From Glaciecola sp047250385 (GTDB lineage: Bacteria > Pseudomonadota > Gammaproteobacteria > Enterobacterales > Alteromonadaceae), in the NCBI RefSeq assembly GCF_047250385.1, contig NZ_JBLBVM010000053.1:62001-126000 (forward strand): a DNA stretch of 64,000 nt, read 5' to 3'. Within the stretch, counting starts at the first letter, position 1; each line of letters starts with the position of its first letter. This document shows positions 51,759-61,553 of this stretch, piece by piece. The translations under genes were made by a program, and so were the position numbers. The notes under the pieces were generated by a model, which saw only the letters and a list, made by a program, of their open reading frames with translations, searched no databases and had not been told where the DNA came from.

Positions 51759-54659
51759 TTATTTAAATGTATTCTGGTATTTCACTTTGCCAGTTACATC
51801 ATAAATCGTGAGTTTGTATTCGTTGCCGTCAACATAATCATCTTCAACAAATCGGGAATACCAATCACCTTTGGCCGTGTCAACAGAGCCTCTAATTGAG
51901 TAATCAACTAATTTCCCGCTGGCATCGAATTTTTCCCAATGAAAGATTGCATATGTATATTCACCAAAACTAGCAAATCCAGGATGGTCAGGCGTAAATC
52001 TTACGCCAAAATAAAGCTTATTTTTACCAGCTTTGGCCGCGGCTTTAGAAAGACTTTTTTCAGTTGTCAGCACATATTCGCCAGACCGACTAAAACGATC
52101 ACTTTCTTCAAATTCGTAGATGCCTTCTTCAAGCAATTCGAACTCATATTCGGCGTGGTGCAGACCAATTGCTTTAACAGCAAATTGAGTAAAACTTTCT
52201 CGCTCTTCAGGTGTGAATTTTCCTTTAAAAATAGCTTCACGCAGGGTTGAATAAAAACTATCTTTATCGGATTTAGTTTCAATGATTTCCCATTGAGTCC
52301 TAAATTCATCTTCGCACTTTTGTGCAGAGCGATACTCTTCGGATGCTGAACAGTAAAAAAAAGCGAGTTCGTGTTTGTTCACATTGAAATTTTCTTCATC
52401 ATCTTCCAGAGATTTCAATCGGTACTTCAATGCCTTTTCGTCATTCCTTTTAATGTAGAAGTCGTCTGTATAAATAGATGCTAATCGTGAGAAAGCAGAT
52501 TTATTGCCCATTTCTGCTGATTTCTCGTAAAGCTCTAGCGCTTTTTGCATGTCTTTTTCAACTTGATCGCCGCGCTGATAATAGGTCGCTAAATTGAATG
52601 TCGCTTCAGGACTTCCGTACATGCTCGACGTTTCATAAAAGTTAAATGCCTTTTTGTTGTCTATTGAAGTTAAGGAGCCAGAATCAAACACATCACCTAG
52701 CACTTTATAATCGTATGCTAAAGCTTGCTTACTGCTATCAGATAAAGTTGCCGGATTAGGAAGTGATAAGCCGAGTGTTTGCCTTAAAAAACTAACAATG
52801 TAAGCATATTCGTGTCTATCTCCATACCAATTGCTATGTCCATGTCCAGCAGTGTTGTAAAACAAAGAGTCGACCGGCTTTTTGAGCTTTTCCAGTACAA
52901 AACGCATTCTATTGGATTGCTCAAATCCAGCAATTTCATCATTTTTACCTGCAATAATGAGTGTTGGAGTATTTAAGGATTTTGCTAAATAAACGGGGGA
53001 AACCAGCTTCTTTTCATCGCTGTTTTCACCTACGACTTTTGCAACTTCTTTGGAGAAAGCTTCACCAGATCGGAAATTACTATAATTGAATAATAACGGA
53101 AGATCATAAATCCCATACGACGCAACGACACATTTGTATAGTTCCGGATGACGTAGTGCAAGTGAGACAGATGAATAGGCGCCATAACTACTGCCTATTG
53201 CACACACATTATCGAATTGATTCGTTTTTAGTACTTGAGCAACAGCTGCTGAAATATCGGCTTCTATTTGTTTTCCAAATTCCCCAACGCCTTTATTCTG
53301 AAATGCCTTCCCAAAGCCTTCTGAGCCCCGAAAGTTAACGCGTAAAATAGTAAACCCGCGGTTAGCTAAATACTGCACGTTTGGTTCGAAGAAATTATAA
53401 TCTCGAACTCCGATTGGACCGCCATGAGGCATTACCAATAATGTGTTTAAGGAATAATCGCTTGGCAACGTTAAATAAGCTTCGATATTGATGCCATCAT
53501 CAGCTTTTATGGTAAGCACTTGATGCTCTGGATAATGGAGTTCTGATAAATCAGGGTAGTTTGCGACCAATAATGCAAGTTTATCGCTCTTTGTTTCGTA
53601 CAAATAGTATTTACCTGATTCATTTGGACCAGCAACATAAACGATTGTGCGGCCGGTTTCGATATTTCGATCGATGATCCTCGGAACACTTTCTGAGAAC
53701 GTAACTTCAAAACGCTGAGATAATTCCGTAGAGCGCGCATTTAGCCAAATCTTTTTAGGTAATCCGTTCTTTACATATTCAACGGATTCTATCTCTCCCG
53801 TGTTTGTTAGCGTGGCATCGGTCAAGTCGTATTCTTGGTGCTGATATAGTAATGACCCTAGTGTTTGTGTCTTAATATCAAAACTGTGTAAGGCAATTTT
53901 GTCTGATGTTTTATTAGTTAGCACTGCTAAATGTGTGTCATCAATAAAGCCGACTGCAGTAAAATCAAATTTGCCATTATCAAATGACAGGGCGGTTTTC
54001 CATTTTTTAGCGCCTAAACTTTTAAACTTAATTAGAATTGTTTCTTCATCTTCGTCGTAAAATACCGCTAGCAGTCGATTGGTGGCATTATCAAAATCGT
54101 AAAACATCAATCCATCGTCGGCCTCTTCAATAAATTCAGCATTTTCAAAGTTGTCGGAAAAGAGTTGATCTAGGGTTATTTTATATAGCTCTTGTTCGAA
54201 TTGGCGGCTGTTAGGATCATACTTTGAGAACATGATTGTATCGGGAATGTTTTCCAGTACGTCTACAATATAGCCATTCTTGAGTTGTTTGGTTTTACCA
54301 TCGATTCGAGTGATGCCATCTTTGCTTATTTTCTCAATGGTCAACAAGTAGCTAGTTAGCTTACCGTTTAAAAAGATACTAATTTTCAGAACATCATCCG
54401 AAACCCACTGATAGCTTTGAAGTGGCATGTCTGCGGACAGTTTCAAAATTTGGTAGACGATATTGCCACCCAAATCTGCTAACTCTATGTAGGTTTCATT
54501 ATTAGTGCGGCGAATGTAGGAAAAATATTGTCCATCTGGAGAGAGTTGACCACCAGCGTTAATCGCGTTGCTATATAGTTTTTCACTGCTTACAAATTCA
54601 TGTTTAGCGGCAACAAAGGAGCTACTTAATATAAAGAAAAGTAAAAATAATGCTCTCAT
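51759..54659 (-). CDS. Secreted S9 prolyl-oligopeptidase-type peptidase fused to Sel1-like repeats
   Basis: 966 residues. Signal peptide (LLFFILSSSFVAAKHE); a beta-propeller-like region to about 380; an alpha/beta hydrolase domain (about 385-640) with Ser491 in GSSYGAY, Asp574 in GKNDEIAG and His606/608 in GHGHSNW as the likely triad; two or three Sel1-type repeats (about 690-765: ATFNLATYYQRGDQVEKDMQ, ALELYEKSAEMGNKSAFSRL); then a C-terminal region of about 190 residues ending in a beta-rich domain. Usual S9 members end after the hydrolase domain. Likely periplasmic or surface peptide hydrolase with an added interaction module. Operon with the lipoprotein gene before it. Confidence 0.85.
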   Translation of the reverse strand: MRALFLLFFILSSSFVAAKHEFVSSEKLYSNAINAGGQLSPDGQYFSYIRRTNNETYIELADLGGNIVYQILKLSADMPLQSYQWVSDDVLKISIFLNGKLTSYLLTIEKISKDGITRIDGKTKQLKNGYIVDVLENIPDTIMFSKYDPNSRQFEQELYKITLDQLFSDNFENAEFIEEADDGLMFYDFDNATNRLLAVFYDEDEETILIKFKSLGAKKWKTALSFDNGKFDFTAVGFIDDTHLAVLTNKTSDKIALHSFDIKTQTLGSLLYQHQEYDLTDATLTNTGEIESVEYVKNGLPKKIWLNARSTELSQRFEVTFSESVPRIIDRNIETGRTIVYVAGPNESGKYYLYETKSDKLALLVANYPDLSELHYPEHQVLTIKADDGINIEAYLTLPSDYSLNTLLVMPHGGPIGVRDYNFFEPNVQYLANRGFTILRVNFRGSEGFGKAFQNKGVGEFGKQIEADISAAVAQVLKTNQFDNVCAIGSSYGAYSSVSLALRHPELYKCVVASYGIYDLPLLFNYSNFRSGEAFSKEVAKVVGENSDEKKLVSPVYLAKSLNTPTLIIAGKNDEIAGFEQSNRMRFVLEKLKKPVDSLFYNTAGHGHSNWYGDRHEYAYIVSFLRQTLGLSLPNPATLSDSSKQALAYDYKVLGDVFDSGSLTSIDNKKAFNFYETSSMYGSPEATFNLATYYQRGDQVEKDMQKALELYEKSAEMGNKSAFSRLASIYTDDFYIKRNDEKALKYRLKSLEDDEENFNVNKHELAFFYCSASEEYRSAQKCEDEFRTQWEIIETKSDKDSFYSTLREAIFKGKFTPEERESFTQFAVKAIGLHHAEYEFELLEEGIYEFEESDRFSRSGEYVLTTEKSLSKAAAKAGKNKLYFGVRFTPDHPGFASFGEYTYAIFHWEKFDASGKLVDYSIRGSVDTAKGDWYSRFVEDDYVDGNEYKLTIYDVTGKVKYQNTFK

Positions 54660-54660
54660 A

Positions 54661-55203
54661 CTATTCCCCTAGACTTTCTATAAATTGGAAATAGTCATCT
54701 TCGCCGGGCCCACCATAAAACATCGTTCTGCTTTCGAGGATTGATGGGAAATCTTCTAACATGAAATCTAATGCTTCTGTTGAGCGATTGACCAACTCAA
54801 TACTGGAATAGAATACGTAGAAGCCCTTCGTGCTCACTTCGAGGTGACCTACATAGCTTATGGTTTCAGGCTTTATTTCAAACTGCCAAACATCCTGATC
54901 TTTTAAGCGGCTTTTAAAATAGTAATTAAATTGAATATTGTTGAGTTGATAATCACCCGCAAGCAAAGGAATAAGCACGTAACTGGTACCTTTCTTCAAA
55001 TCGGCATGCGTAAGCCGAATTGAGCTAGGGCCATCAATATCAATATGCTTTAGATCATTATTAGTTTCGACACCCATGAGCAAATAGCCCATGTTGTTAT
55101 TGTTAGGTTTGATGCTATCTGCGTCAACTTTCATTGTGCTGACGGTGCTTCGACATGCGCTTAAAAATATTAATACGCATACGATGAGTGGAACAGCTTT
55201 CAT
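54661..55203 (-). CDS. Small lipoprotein of unknown function
   Basis: 180 residues from ATG 55203, with AAGGA eight bases before. Lipobox LSAC follows the signal helix (LIVCVLIFLSAC). The rest is beta-rich (YLLMGVETNNDLKHIDIDG, GTSYVLIPLLAGDYQL, ETISYVGHLEVSTKGFYVFY). The wording 'G-x-Y-x-x-x-x-(V/I)' resembles DUF2846-like lipoproteins, uncertainly. Its stop is one base from the peptidase start, so the two are made together. Confidence 0.6.
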   Translation of the reverse strand: MKAVPLIVCVLIFLSACRSTVSTMKVDADSIKPNNNNMGYLLMGVETNNDLKHIDIDGPSSIRLTHADLKKGTSYVLIPLLAGDYQLNNIQFNYYFKSRLKDQDVWQFEIKPETISYVGHLEVSTKGFYVFYSSIELVNRSTEALDFMLEDFPSILESRTMFYGGPGEDDYFQFIESLGE

Positions 55204-55430
55204 CCGTGAAATCCTTTTTGCTTCGTGGAAAAGGAGAGTAAACGCAATTTCTATGCATTGCAATAGGCATTCATTTTGAGAATTAGAAGTTAATAGTTAG
55301 CTTTATGGCGCTTTTCAATTATGCGCGTTCTCAAAGCAATTAGTAATTCATACCAAATATTGTTTTGTATTTGGCATTAAGCATCAATAAACGGTATATT
55401 TATGCGCTTAGTGTGTAGATTTACGTTATT

Positions 55431-55455
55431 CATCACGATACAAATCATCACGATA
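55431..55455 (+). repeat. Direct repeat in the alkaline-phosphatase promoter region
   Basis: CATCACGATA occurs twice with a 15-base period, 28 bases before the ATG at 55483. A hairpin CCAAATA-N8-TATTTGG lies further upstream at 55353-55374. The repeat does not match the PhoB box (11-base period), so phosphate control is not shown. Confidence 0.4.
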
Positions 55456-55482
55456 AAAAACTTTCAGGAGTAAGTAAGTTAA

Positions 55483-56835
55483 ATGGTTTCAAATAAGCTT
55501 TTAAGAATTAGCGTCATTGCAGCTATTAGCTTGCTAGGCGCATCTTGTTCAAGTTCAAACGCTCAAAAAGCAAATGAAGAGCAAGCGAATATATCAAAGC
55601 CCAAAAATATTATTATGGTGGTTGCTGATGGTATGGGGCCCGCTTATACAACAGCATATCGCTTATATAAAGATGACCCATCTACACCAGACATTGAACT
55701 AACGGCCTTAGATCCGTTTTTAGTAGGGACTTCGCAAACTTACCCTGCAGCTGTTTCCGGTTACGTGACAGACTCCGCAGCCAGCGCTACGGCCTTGTCT
55801 TCTGGAATAAAAACATACAACGGCGCAATTGGTTTAGATGTTGATAAAAAGCCCGTGGAAAGTGTTCTACAAAGAGCTAAAAGATTAGGCATGCGCACTG
55901 GTGTTGCAGTGACATCGCAAATCGTTCATGCAACTCCAGCTTCTTATGTCGCTCATAACGAGTCTCGTCATAATTATAACGAGATTGCTGACTCATTTTT
56001 AGATGATCGTATAGATGGTAAGAACGTTGCCGACGTAATGCTAGGTGGCGGATGGAGCTACTTCATTCGAGAAAATCGTAATTTAGTAGAAGAGTTTCAG
56101 GCACTGGGGTATCAATATGCCGATTCCTATTCCGACCTATTAGCATTGCCAATTGGTAAACCAACATTAGGCTTGTTTGGTAATAAAGGCCTTCCTGAAG
56201 CGCTAGATGATTCGAATCCACATAGGTTGTCTGTTTTAGCGGAAAACGCTATTGCCCATTTAGAGAATGTGAACGGCTATTTTTTGCTTGTTGAAGCAAG
56301 CCAAGTTGACTGGGCTGGACACGGGAATGATATCGCTTCAGCTATGGCAGAAATGGACGACTTAGAAGCCACTATCAAAATGCTGAAGAGTTACGTTGAG
56401 CAACATCCTGATACGCTAGTAGTGTTAACCGCTGATCACAGTACCGGTGGGTTGACCATTGGTGCGGATGGCGATTATCGCTGGAGCCCTGAATTCATTC
56501 AAAATATGAAAGCATCTATTATGCTAACCGCTGAAAAAATGCCAGCTCAGGAAGACATGACTTTGTATGTTGAAAGCGTGTTTGGTTTTGAGTTGAATAT
56601 TGATGAGAAGAATCTGATAAGCGGTATTACTAGTGAGACCGACATAAAAGAGCGTCGAGCTATTTTGAAGTCGATTTTGGATAAGCGCACGAATACTGGC
56701 TGGACAACGTCAGGCCATACTGGTGTTGATGTCGAAGTGTATGCTTTTGGTGCAGGAGCACAATCGTTTTCTGGCAATATCAACAACACCGACATAGCGA
56801 AAAAGATTTTTGAATTTTTGGGCGAAGTAAAATAA
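55483..56835 (+). CDS. phoA: Alkaline phosphatase (PhoA family) lipoprotein
   Basis: 450 residues. The signal ends in a lipobox (SLLGASC), so the enzyme is anchored. Active-site regions of the alkaline-phosphatase superfamily: VVADGMGPAYTTA (metal Asp), TDSAASATALSSG with the nucleophilic serine, VEASQVDWAGHGND, LTADHSTGGL and TSGHTGVDV (metal histidines). Hydrolyses phosphate monoesters in the periplasm or at the surface. Confidence 0.9.
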   Translation: MVSNKLLRISVIAAISLLGASCSSSNAQKANEEQANISKPKNIIMVVADGMGPAYTTAYRLYKDDPSTPDIELTALDPFLVGTSQTYPAAVSGYVTDSAASATALSSGIKTYNGAIGLDVDKKPVESVLQRAKRLGMRTGVAVTSQIVHATPASYVAHNESRHNYNEIADSFLDDRIDGKNVADVMLGGGWSYFIRENRNLVEEFQALGYQYADSYSDLLALPIGKPTLGLFGNKGLPEALDDSNPHRLSVLAENAIAHLENVNGYFLLVEASQVDWAGHGNDIASAMAEMDDLEATIKMLKSYVEQHPDTLVVLTADHSTGGLTIGADGDYRWSPEFIQNMKASIMLTAEKMPAQEDMTLYVESVFGFELNIDEKNLISGITSETDIKERRAILKSILDKRTNTGWTTSGHTGVDVEVYAFGAGAQSFSGNINNTDIAKKIFEFLGEVK

Positions 56836-56869
56836 CTTCACGAAGATATTAATATAAAGGATGAATTAA

Positions 56870-57286
56870 ATGAATGGAGCAGGTGGAAGTTCAGGTGGTA
56901 TTGGGCATTTCTTCATTGGTTTACTAATGATGTGTGGTGGTTTTTATATGCTACTTAATGCGATAACGGTCACTTCTCAATTTGGAATGGGTTCTCGCTT
57001 GTATGGCTTTAATGCTTTTGGTAGCAATATTGGCATAACGGGTGGGATGGTGCTTATTCCATTCATTTTTGGTATTGGTTTAATCTTCTACAATAGTAAA
57101 AATATACTTGCTTGGGTGTTAACTATTGGTTCTGTAACAGCCTTAATTTTTGGGGTTATTTCTACGGTAAAATTCAGTTTAAGAACGATGTCGTCGTTTG
57201 ATCTCATCGTTATTTTAGTGCTAGCTGTGGGCGGTATCGGTCTGTTTTTACGCTCATTAAAGAAAATAGACAGTAAACTGAGTTAG
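56870..57286 (+). CDS. Small multi-pass membrane protein of unknown function
   Basis: 138 residues: glycine-rich start (GAGGSSGGIGHFFIGLLMM) and four membrane helices (about 10-30, 48-72, 78-98 and 108-130). AAGGATG lies before the ATG. Follows the phosphatase gene by 35 bases and ends at a bidirectional terminator, so it probably shares the phosphatase transcript. I do not recognise the family. Confidence 0.55.
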   Translation: MNGAGGSSGGIGHFFIGLLMMCGGFYMLLNAITVTSQFGMGSRLYGFNAFGSNIGITGGMVLIPFIFGIGLIFYNSKNILAWVLTIGSVTALIFGVISTVKFSLRTMSSFDLIVILVLAVGGIGLFLRSLKKIDSKLS

Positions 57287-57332
57287 TCGCATCAATTAAT
57301 ATACGAAAAGAGTATATGAAGAGAGTAAATGA

Positions 57333-57356
57333 AAAGGCGCTTATTCAAGCGCCTTT
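57333..57356. terminator. Bidirectional terminator between convergent genes
   Basis: AAAGGCGC-N8-GCGCCTTT, perfect 8-bp stem, flanked by A's and T's. Its right arm is part of the last codons of htpX. Confidence 0.85.
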
Positions 57357-58207
57357 ATTCTTTCTGCAAGTGGTGGATGGCTAGCAAATAGCTTATGAAT
57401 TCTACCTGCATTAATCGCAAATGCTGCCATTTCATCAGGCATATCTGGGCCAGATTGACTGGACTGCAAACGCATAAGTGCCGCTCGCATTTTGTGTTTT
57501 CCCACAAGCTTTGCTGCACCAGCATCTGCTCGGTATTCCCTATGACGCGAAAACCACATGGTGATTGTCATGGCTAAGAAGCCCAAAATAACTTCAGAAA
57601 TAATGGATACTATCCAAAATGCAGGTCCATGACCTCTCTCTACTTTGAATACAACGCGATCTACGGTATGCCCAATAATCCGAGATAGGAATACAACAAA
57701 AGTGTTCATCACGCCTTGCAGTAGCGTCATTGTTACCATGTCACCATTGGCAACGTGTGCCACCTCATGAGCAAGAACAGCCTCTATTTCATCTTTATTC
57801 ATACTTTCGATTAAGCCCGTGCTTACGGCCACGAGTGCATTGTTTCTGTTCCATCCAGTCGCAAAGGCATTAGGTGAGTGACTATGAAATATACCCACTT
57901 CAGGCATACCAATGTTTGATTGTTTAGCTAAACGGCTTACTGTCGAAAGCAACCATGTCTCAGTGCTATCGGATGCTTGCTGTATAACATGCACTCTCAT
58001 GGAGCGCTTCGCCATCCATTTAGAGATCAACAATGAAATGATTGCGCCACTGAAGCCAATGACTGCAGAGTAAACCATTAAAGCGTTTAGATTCAGGTCA
58101 ACACCATTTTCTGCCAACAGACCTTGGATCCCGAATAAGCTAAATGTCAGGCTTAATAAAGCGATAATGGCAATATTAGTTCCGACGAATAAAAGTATAC
58201 GTAGCAT
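57341..58207 (-). CDS. htpX: HtpX membrane metalloprotease
   Basis: 288 residues. Two N-terminal membrane helices, then VLAHEVAHVANGDMV with the zinc motif H-E-x-x-H, followed by two more helices and the glutamate-containing segment FSRHREYRADAGAAKL. Degrades misfolded inner-membrane proteins with FtsH. The end overlaps the terminator. Confidence 0.95.
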   Translation of the reverse strand: MLRILLFVGTNIAIIALLSLTFSLFGIQGLLAENGVDLNLNALMVYSAVIGFSGAIISLLISKWMAKRSMRVHVIQQASDSTETWLLSTVSRLAKQSNIGMPEVGIFHSHSPNAFATGWNRNNALVAVSTGLIESMNKDEIEAVLAHEVAHVANGDMVTMTLLQGVMNTFVVFLSRIIGHTVDRVVFKVERGHGPAFWIVSIISEVILGFLAMTITMWFSRHREYRADAGAAKLVGKHKMRAALMRLQSSQSGPDMPDEMAAFAINAGRIHKLFASHPPLAERIKALE

Positions 58208-58315
58208 GTTTTTCTCTCAATTTAGTGGGTGAACGATTCACCGCTTTGCAACTAAGTAAATAGTAGTTTTATTGGAAATATCAATGTATTTAGAAAAAGA
58301 TTTTTGTGCAGACAT

Positions 58316-58347
58316 AAAAAAGGCACCTAATTTTCATTGATGCCTTT
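58316..58347 (-). terminator. Intrinsic terminator after the VC0807-like gene
   Basis: On the minus strand AAAGGCA-N15-TGCCTTT followed by TTT, directly downstream of the gene ending at 58374. Confidence 0.75.
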
Positions 58348-58373
58348 CGTTTGATTCATTTATACCTGGAATA

Positions 58374-59075
58374 TTATTGATGAAGGAAGCTTTCAATCGG
58401 CTCACCGGTTACCACTGATATTTGTTTAAACAAATACATCAGAGCAAAAATGAGGAGGATCATACTAGGAATAACAATCACTGGATAACTCAAAGCGGTC
58501 ATGCGCCCTAGCTCTTCAGTATAAGCTGTCGTTCCTGGTTCAGATACCAATATCCATTTCGCAAGTAGGTAATTCAATGCCGAAGACAAGAAGAACGAAC
58601 TTGCTACGATGTATGAACTCACGGCCACTTTATTGTTGAATTCAGCCGTTACACCTTTGTCTTCTAAGGTACCATTTAATTTCGGCCAATTGACCAACTG
58701 ATCGTTTAGGATCAACGCTTTCACTAATGGTTTCTTACTATATTGAGTAATGATAACTGCTAAGCCGATCAGGCCAGGGATTGCAGCTTCTTTAATAGCA
58801 ATATATTCGGCAGGTAGTTTGAGTAGGCTAATGCCGCCAGTTAGGAGCACGCTGACGATACCGAGTACTGAAAAGACGTTCACCTTTTTGGTTTGCTTTA
58901 AGTCGTAAAACCCAAAAACCAAAGGGAAGGCTAAGGCTACAACAATACTCCATGCAGGGCCCAAGTATTCGTCTGAACTCAAATAGCTCATAACTAAAAC
59001 AGGTATTGCAATGTTGAATACTAAGTTACCAAAAAAGCCAGTTTGCTTTTGTTGATTTTGTGCGATTTCAGACAT
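58374..59075 (-). CDS. VC0807-family membrane protein
   Basis: 233 residues with six or so membrane helices and a loop PGLIGLAVIITQYSKKPLVK characteristic of the VC0807/DUF3159-like group. Start in MSEIAQNQQ. Function unknown. Downstream of the rhomboid gene on the same strand, 79 bases away, and probably transcribed with it. Confidence 0.65.
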   Translation of the reverse strand: MSEIAQNQQKQTGFFGNLVFNIAIPVLVMSYLSSDEYLGPAWSIVVALAFPLVFGFYDLKQTKKVNVFSVLGIVSVLLTGGISLLKLPAEYIAIKEAAIPGLIGLAVIITQYSKKPLVKALILNDQLVNWPKLNGTLEDKGVTAEFNNKVAVSSYIVASSFFLSSALNYLLAKWILVSEPGTTAYTEELGRMTALSYPVIVIPSMILLIFALMYLFKQISVVTGEPIESFLHQ

Positions 59076-59154
59076 GTAAATTTGCTAGCCTTTTTATATT
59101 GGACGTGGATTGTACGAAAAAACGCGCGAGGATGTCACCTGAATTTGAGTCAAA

Positions 59155-59718
59155 TTAAGATCGTTTTCGTAAAAACCAAGCTAAACAGAGGCCTGCAATA
59201 AAACCGAATAAGTGAGATTCCCACGAGATATAGGGGCGGCTTGGTAAAACGCCCCAGATCATACTCCCATAAAAGAAAGCGACTAATACTGAAATCACAA
59301 TAAGAAAGAAGCGTTTACTTAAAAATCCAGCGAACACTAAATATCCAAAAAAGCCATAAATAACACCGCTCGCACCCAAATGGAAAGAAGAGCGACCAAA
59401 TGCCCAAACTAATAATCCTGTCAAAATAATTAGGCCAAACGACACTGTTAGAAAGCGTTTCGCACCAAACTGTAGGAGTAGAAAAGAAAAAACGGCTAAA
59501 GTCACTACGTTAGAGGCAAAGTGCGTTAAATTCGCATGTAAAAAAGGTGCAGTAAAAATATAGGGTAGGTGAGTGAGTTCCCGCGGGTAAATACTAAATT
59601 GATTGAAATAACGTCCCGTAAGCATATTGACGGCTTCTATCACTAAAAAAAAGCCTACGATGTAACTTACCCAGATTAGTTGTTTCTTTAAGCTTGTTGG
59701 TGATTTTACGGCTGTCAC
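59155..59718 (-). CDS. Rhomboid intramembrane serine protease
   Basis: 187 residues, GTG start. Six membrane helices with the rhomboid set: HANLTHFASNVVTL (H-x4-H-x3-N), LGASGVIYGFFG with the catalytic serine in GxSG, and WESHLFGFIAGL with the catalytic histidine. Small bacterial type. Cleaves within membrane helices; substrate unknown. Sits just after the yjf-like cluster. Confidence 0.9.
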   Translation of the reverse strand: MTAVKSPTSLKKQLIWVSYIVGFFLVIEAVNMLTGRYFNQFSIYPRELTHLPYIFTAPFLHANLTHFASNVVTLAVFSFLLLQFGAKRFLTVSFGLIILTGLLVWAFGRSSFHLGASGVIYGFFGYLVFAGFLSKRFFLIVISVLVAFFYGSMIWGVLPSRPYISWESHLFGFIAGLCLAWFLRKRS

Positions 59719-59745
59719 AATGAAATACCCTATTGAATGATCCGT

Positions 59746-60921
59746 TTATAAAATAATGTGCGGCATGTAGCGCGACAAATCTTGCGTAATAGGTGACTTG
59801 TCTTCTCGGACAGAGATACCTGCTGATTCATCGTCAACCAACCAAGAACCTATTAAAGTGAAGTTGTCTCCGAACTTCGGCAAAGGTGTATGGGCTTGAT
59901 AAATAAATCCTTCCTCACCATACGGACCATCTGATGAGAGACTCATTTTGCCATTTTCAATTATATCTATGTTCGCACCTTCGCGAGAGTATAGCGGTTT
60001 TCTTACCCATTTCTTGACGTCCGCTTGGGCATTGATGCTAGCCATATCTGATTCGAAGAAAGCAGGCAACAAGTTAGGGTGTCCTTTAAACTCTCGCCAC
60101 AGCATGGGTAGTAAGGCTTTGTTCGACAGGATGGTTTTCCATATAGGTTCAATCCAAGCAGTTTGAGCTTTTAAAGCGGCAGGACCAAACTCTTCACGCT
60201 GCATAAATTCCCAAGGATACAACTTAAAGCAATGGGACATAATTTGGTCTTGTAGATCCGTTAATTCTCCACCTTCAGCCAATCCGATATCTTCAATGTA
60301 AACAAAGTAATCATCTAAGCCTGCTTCTTTGGCACAATCCTGTAAATATTGAACGGTTCCGCGATCTTCATCCGTGTCTTTGCAGCAGGCAAAGTGCAAG
60401 TAATTGATATCATAATAGTCTGCAATCACTTTAAAACGGTTCACTAACTTTTCTTGTAACGAATTGAATTGGTCTGCAGCTTTGCTTAGCTTATTGTTGT
60501 TAACATTATTTTCTAACCACAGCCATTGCCAAAAACCAGACTCGTATAAGCTAGTAGGTGTGTCGGCGTTATTTTCTAATAGTTTGGCGGGCGATTTCCC
60601 GTCGTATACAAAGTCTAGTCTTGAATACAGTGATGGCTCTCTCGCTTGCCACGAATCTGCAATCGCTTGCCAATAGTCATTGGGTATAGCGAACTGAGTT
60701 AACAATTCTTCATTCTTTGAAACGAGATCCACTACGTGTAAACACATCTGATGAATTTCTTCAGTGGGGGACTCTAAATCCTGTTCGATTTGTTTTAGAG
60801 TAAATTGATAATACGCGGTTTCATCCCAATAAGCTTGACCATACATAGTATGGAAATGAAACCCGTAATCACGTGCCATTTGTTGCCAGTTTTTTCTCGC
60901 ATCAATAGGGCGTCGTAGCAC
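59746..60921 (-). CDS. YjfC-like ATP-grasp protein (glutathionylspermidine-synthase family)
   Basis: 391 residues, GTG start two bases after the DUF1190 gene ends, behind GGGGTGG. The family pattern is intact: FVYDGKSPAKLLENNADTPT, DIGLAEGGELTDLQ, KLYPWEFMQREEFG, RKPLYSREGANIDII and the closing IGSWLVDDESAGISVRED. It has the synthetase (C-terminal) half of Gsp but no amidase half. E. coli YjfC and YgiC are homologues; they ligate an unknown pair of substrates. Confidence 0.88.
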   Translation of the reverse strand: MLRRPIDARKNWQQMARDYGFHFHTMYGQAYWDETAYYQFTLKQIEQDLESPTEEIHQMCLHVVDLVSKNEELLTQFAIPNDYWQAIADSWQAREPSLYSRLDFVYDGKSPAKLLENNADTPTSLYESGFWQWLWLENNVNNNKLSKAADQFNSLQEKLVNRFKVIADYYDINYLHFACCKDTDEDRGTVQYLQDCAKEAGLDDYFVYIEDIGLAEGGELTDLQDQIMSHCFKLYPWEFMQREEFGPAALKAQTAWIEPIWKTILSNKALLPMLWREFKGHPNLLPAFFESDMASINAQADVKKWVRKPLYSREGANIDIIENGKMSLSSDGPYGEEGFIYQAHTPLPKFGDNFTLIGSWLVDDESAGISVREDKSPITQDLSRYMPHIIL

Positions 60922-61539
60922 TTAGCCACCCCAGCCTTTGCTGCTGCTTCTACTTCCCCATGATGATTTAGCACGAACACTACTGCCAAATCCGCCGCGT
61001 TTTATCGTGCGGGTAACAGCTGGCTTTTTATCGAAAGCACTGGGTTTGACTCTTAATTTACGCTTCTTAGAATCGCCAAAATCATAGCCATCAGCGCCAA
61101 TCCAATGGTAGCGATAGGGCGAGTAACGCGAATATGAAGTAAACATTGGCTGGTAGTAAGGGCGAGGGGCCATTAAATTACCAATCATATAACCTGCCAT
61201 CAAGGGCATGAAAATAGAATTACCATTGTTGTTGTAAGTTTGACATTGATTAGTCCCAAACTCATATTCACAATCGTTTTTCGTATTGTATTTAGGCGCG
61301 GTTTTAGCCGCTTCTGCTAACGCACCTTCATAAGCTGTTGCGCACTTTTGAGCCATATTAGGCAGTGCATCAACACATTCATCAACGTTCTTAAAAACCA
61401 AGGCTTCTTCTTTGCCGCCTGAGCAGGCGCTTAAAAATACGGTAGTTACACCGAGAGCTAAAGGTTTTAACGAAAATGCTTTGCGCATTCTAGACAAATT
61501 AATGTTAGTGCTGCGTTTTTGTTTACTATTGGTTTCCAT
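60922..61539 (-). CDS. DUF1190 (YgiB/YjfM-like) protein
   Basis: About 205 residues from ATG 61539 with AAGGAG before it. A hydrophobic signal region (LGVTTVFLSAC) with a lipobox-like LSAC, then VDECVDALPNMAQKCATAY and KNDCEYEFGTNQCQTY, the cysteine-containing hallmark of DUF1190. The end is Gly/Ser-rich (SSWGSRSSSKGWGG). Partner of the YjfC-like protein in all known operons of this type. Confidence 0.85.
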   Translation of the reverse strand: METNSKQKRSTNINLSRMRKAFSLKPLALGVTTVFLSACSGGKEEALVFKNVDECVDALPNMAQKCATAYEGALAEAAKTAPKYNTKNDCEYEFGTNQCQTYNNNGNSIFMPLMAGYMIGNLMAPRPYYQPMFTSYSRYSPYRYHWIGADGYDFGDSKKRKLRVKPSAFDKKPAVTRTIKRGGFGSSVRAKSSWGSRSSSKGWGG

Positions 61540-61553
61540 AATTGGCTTACTCC

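Noticed and set aside
55431..55455. PhoB box upstream of the alkaline phosphatase
   Set aside because: The repeat has a 15-base, not 11-base, period and no CTGTCAT-like half-site.
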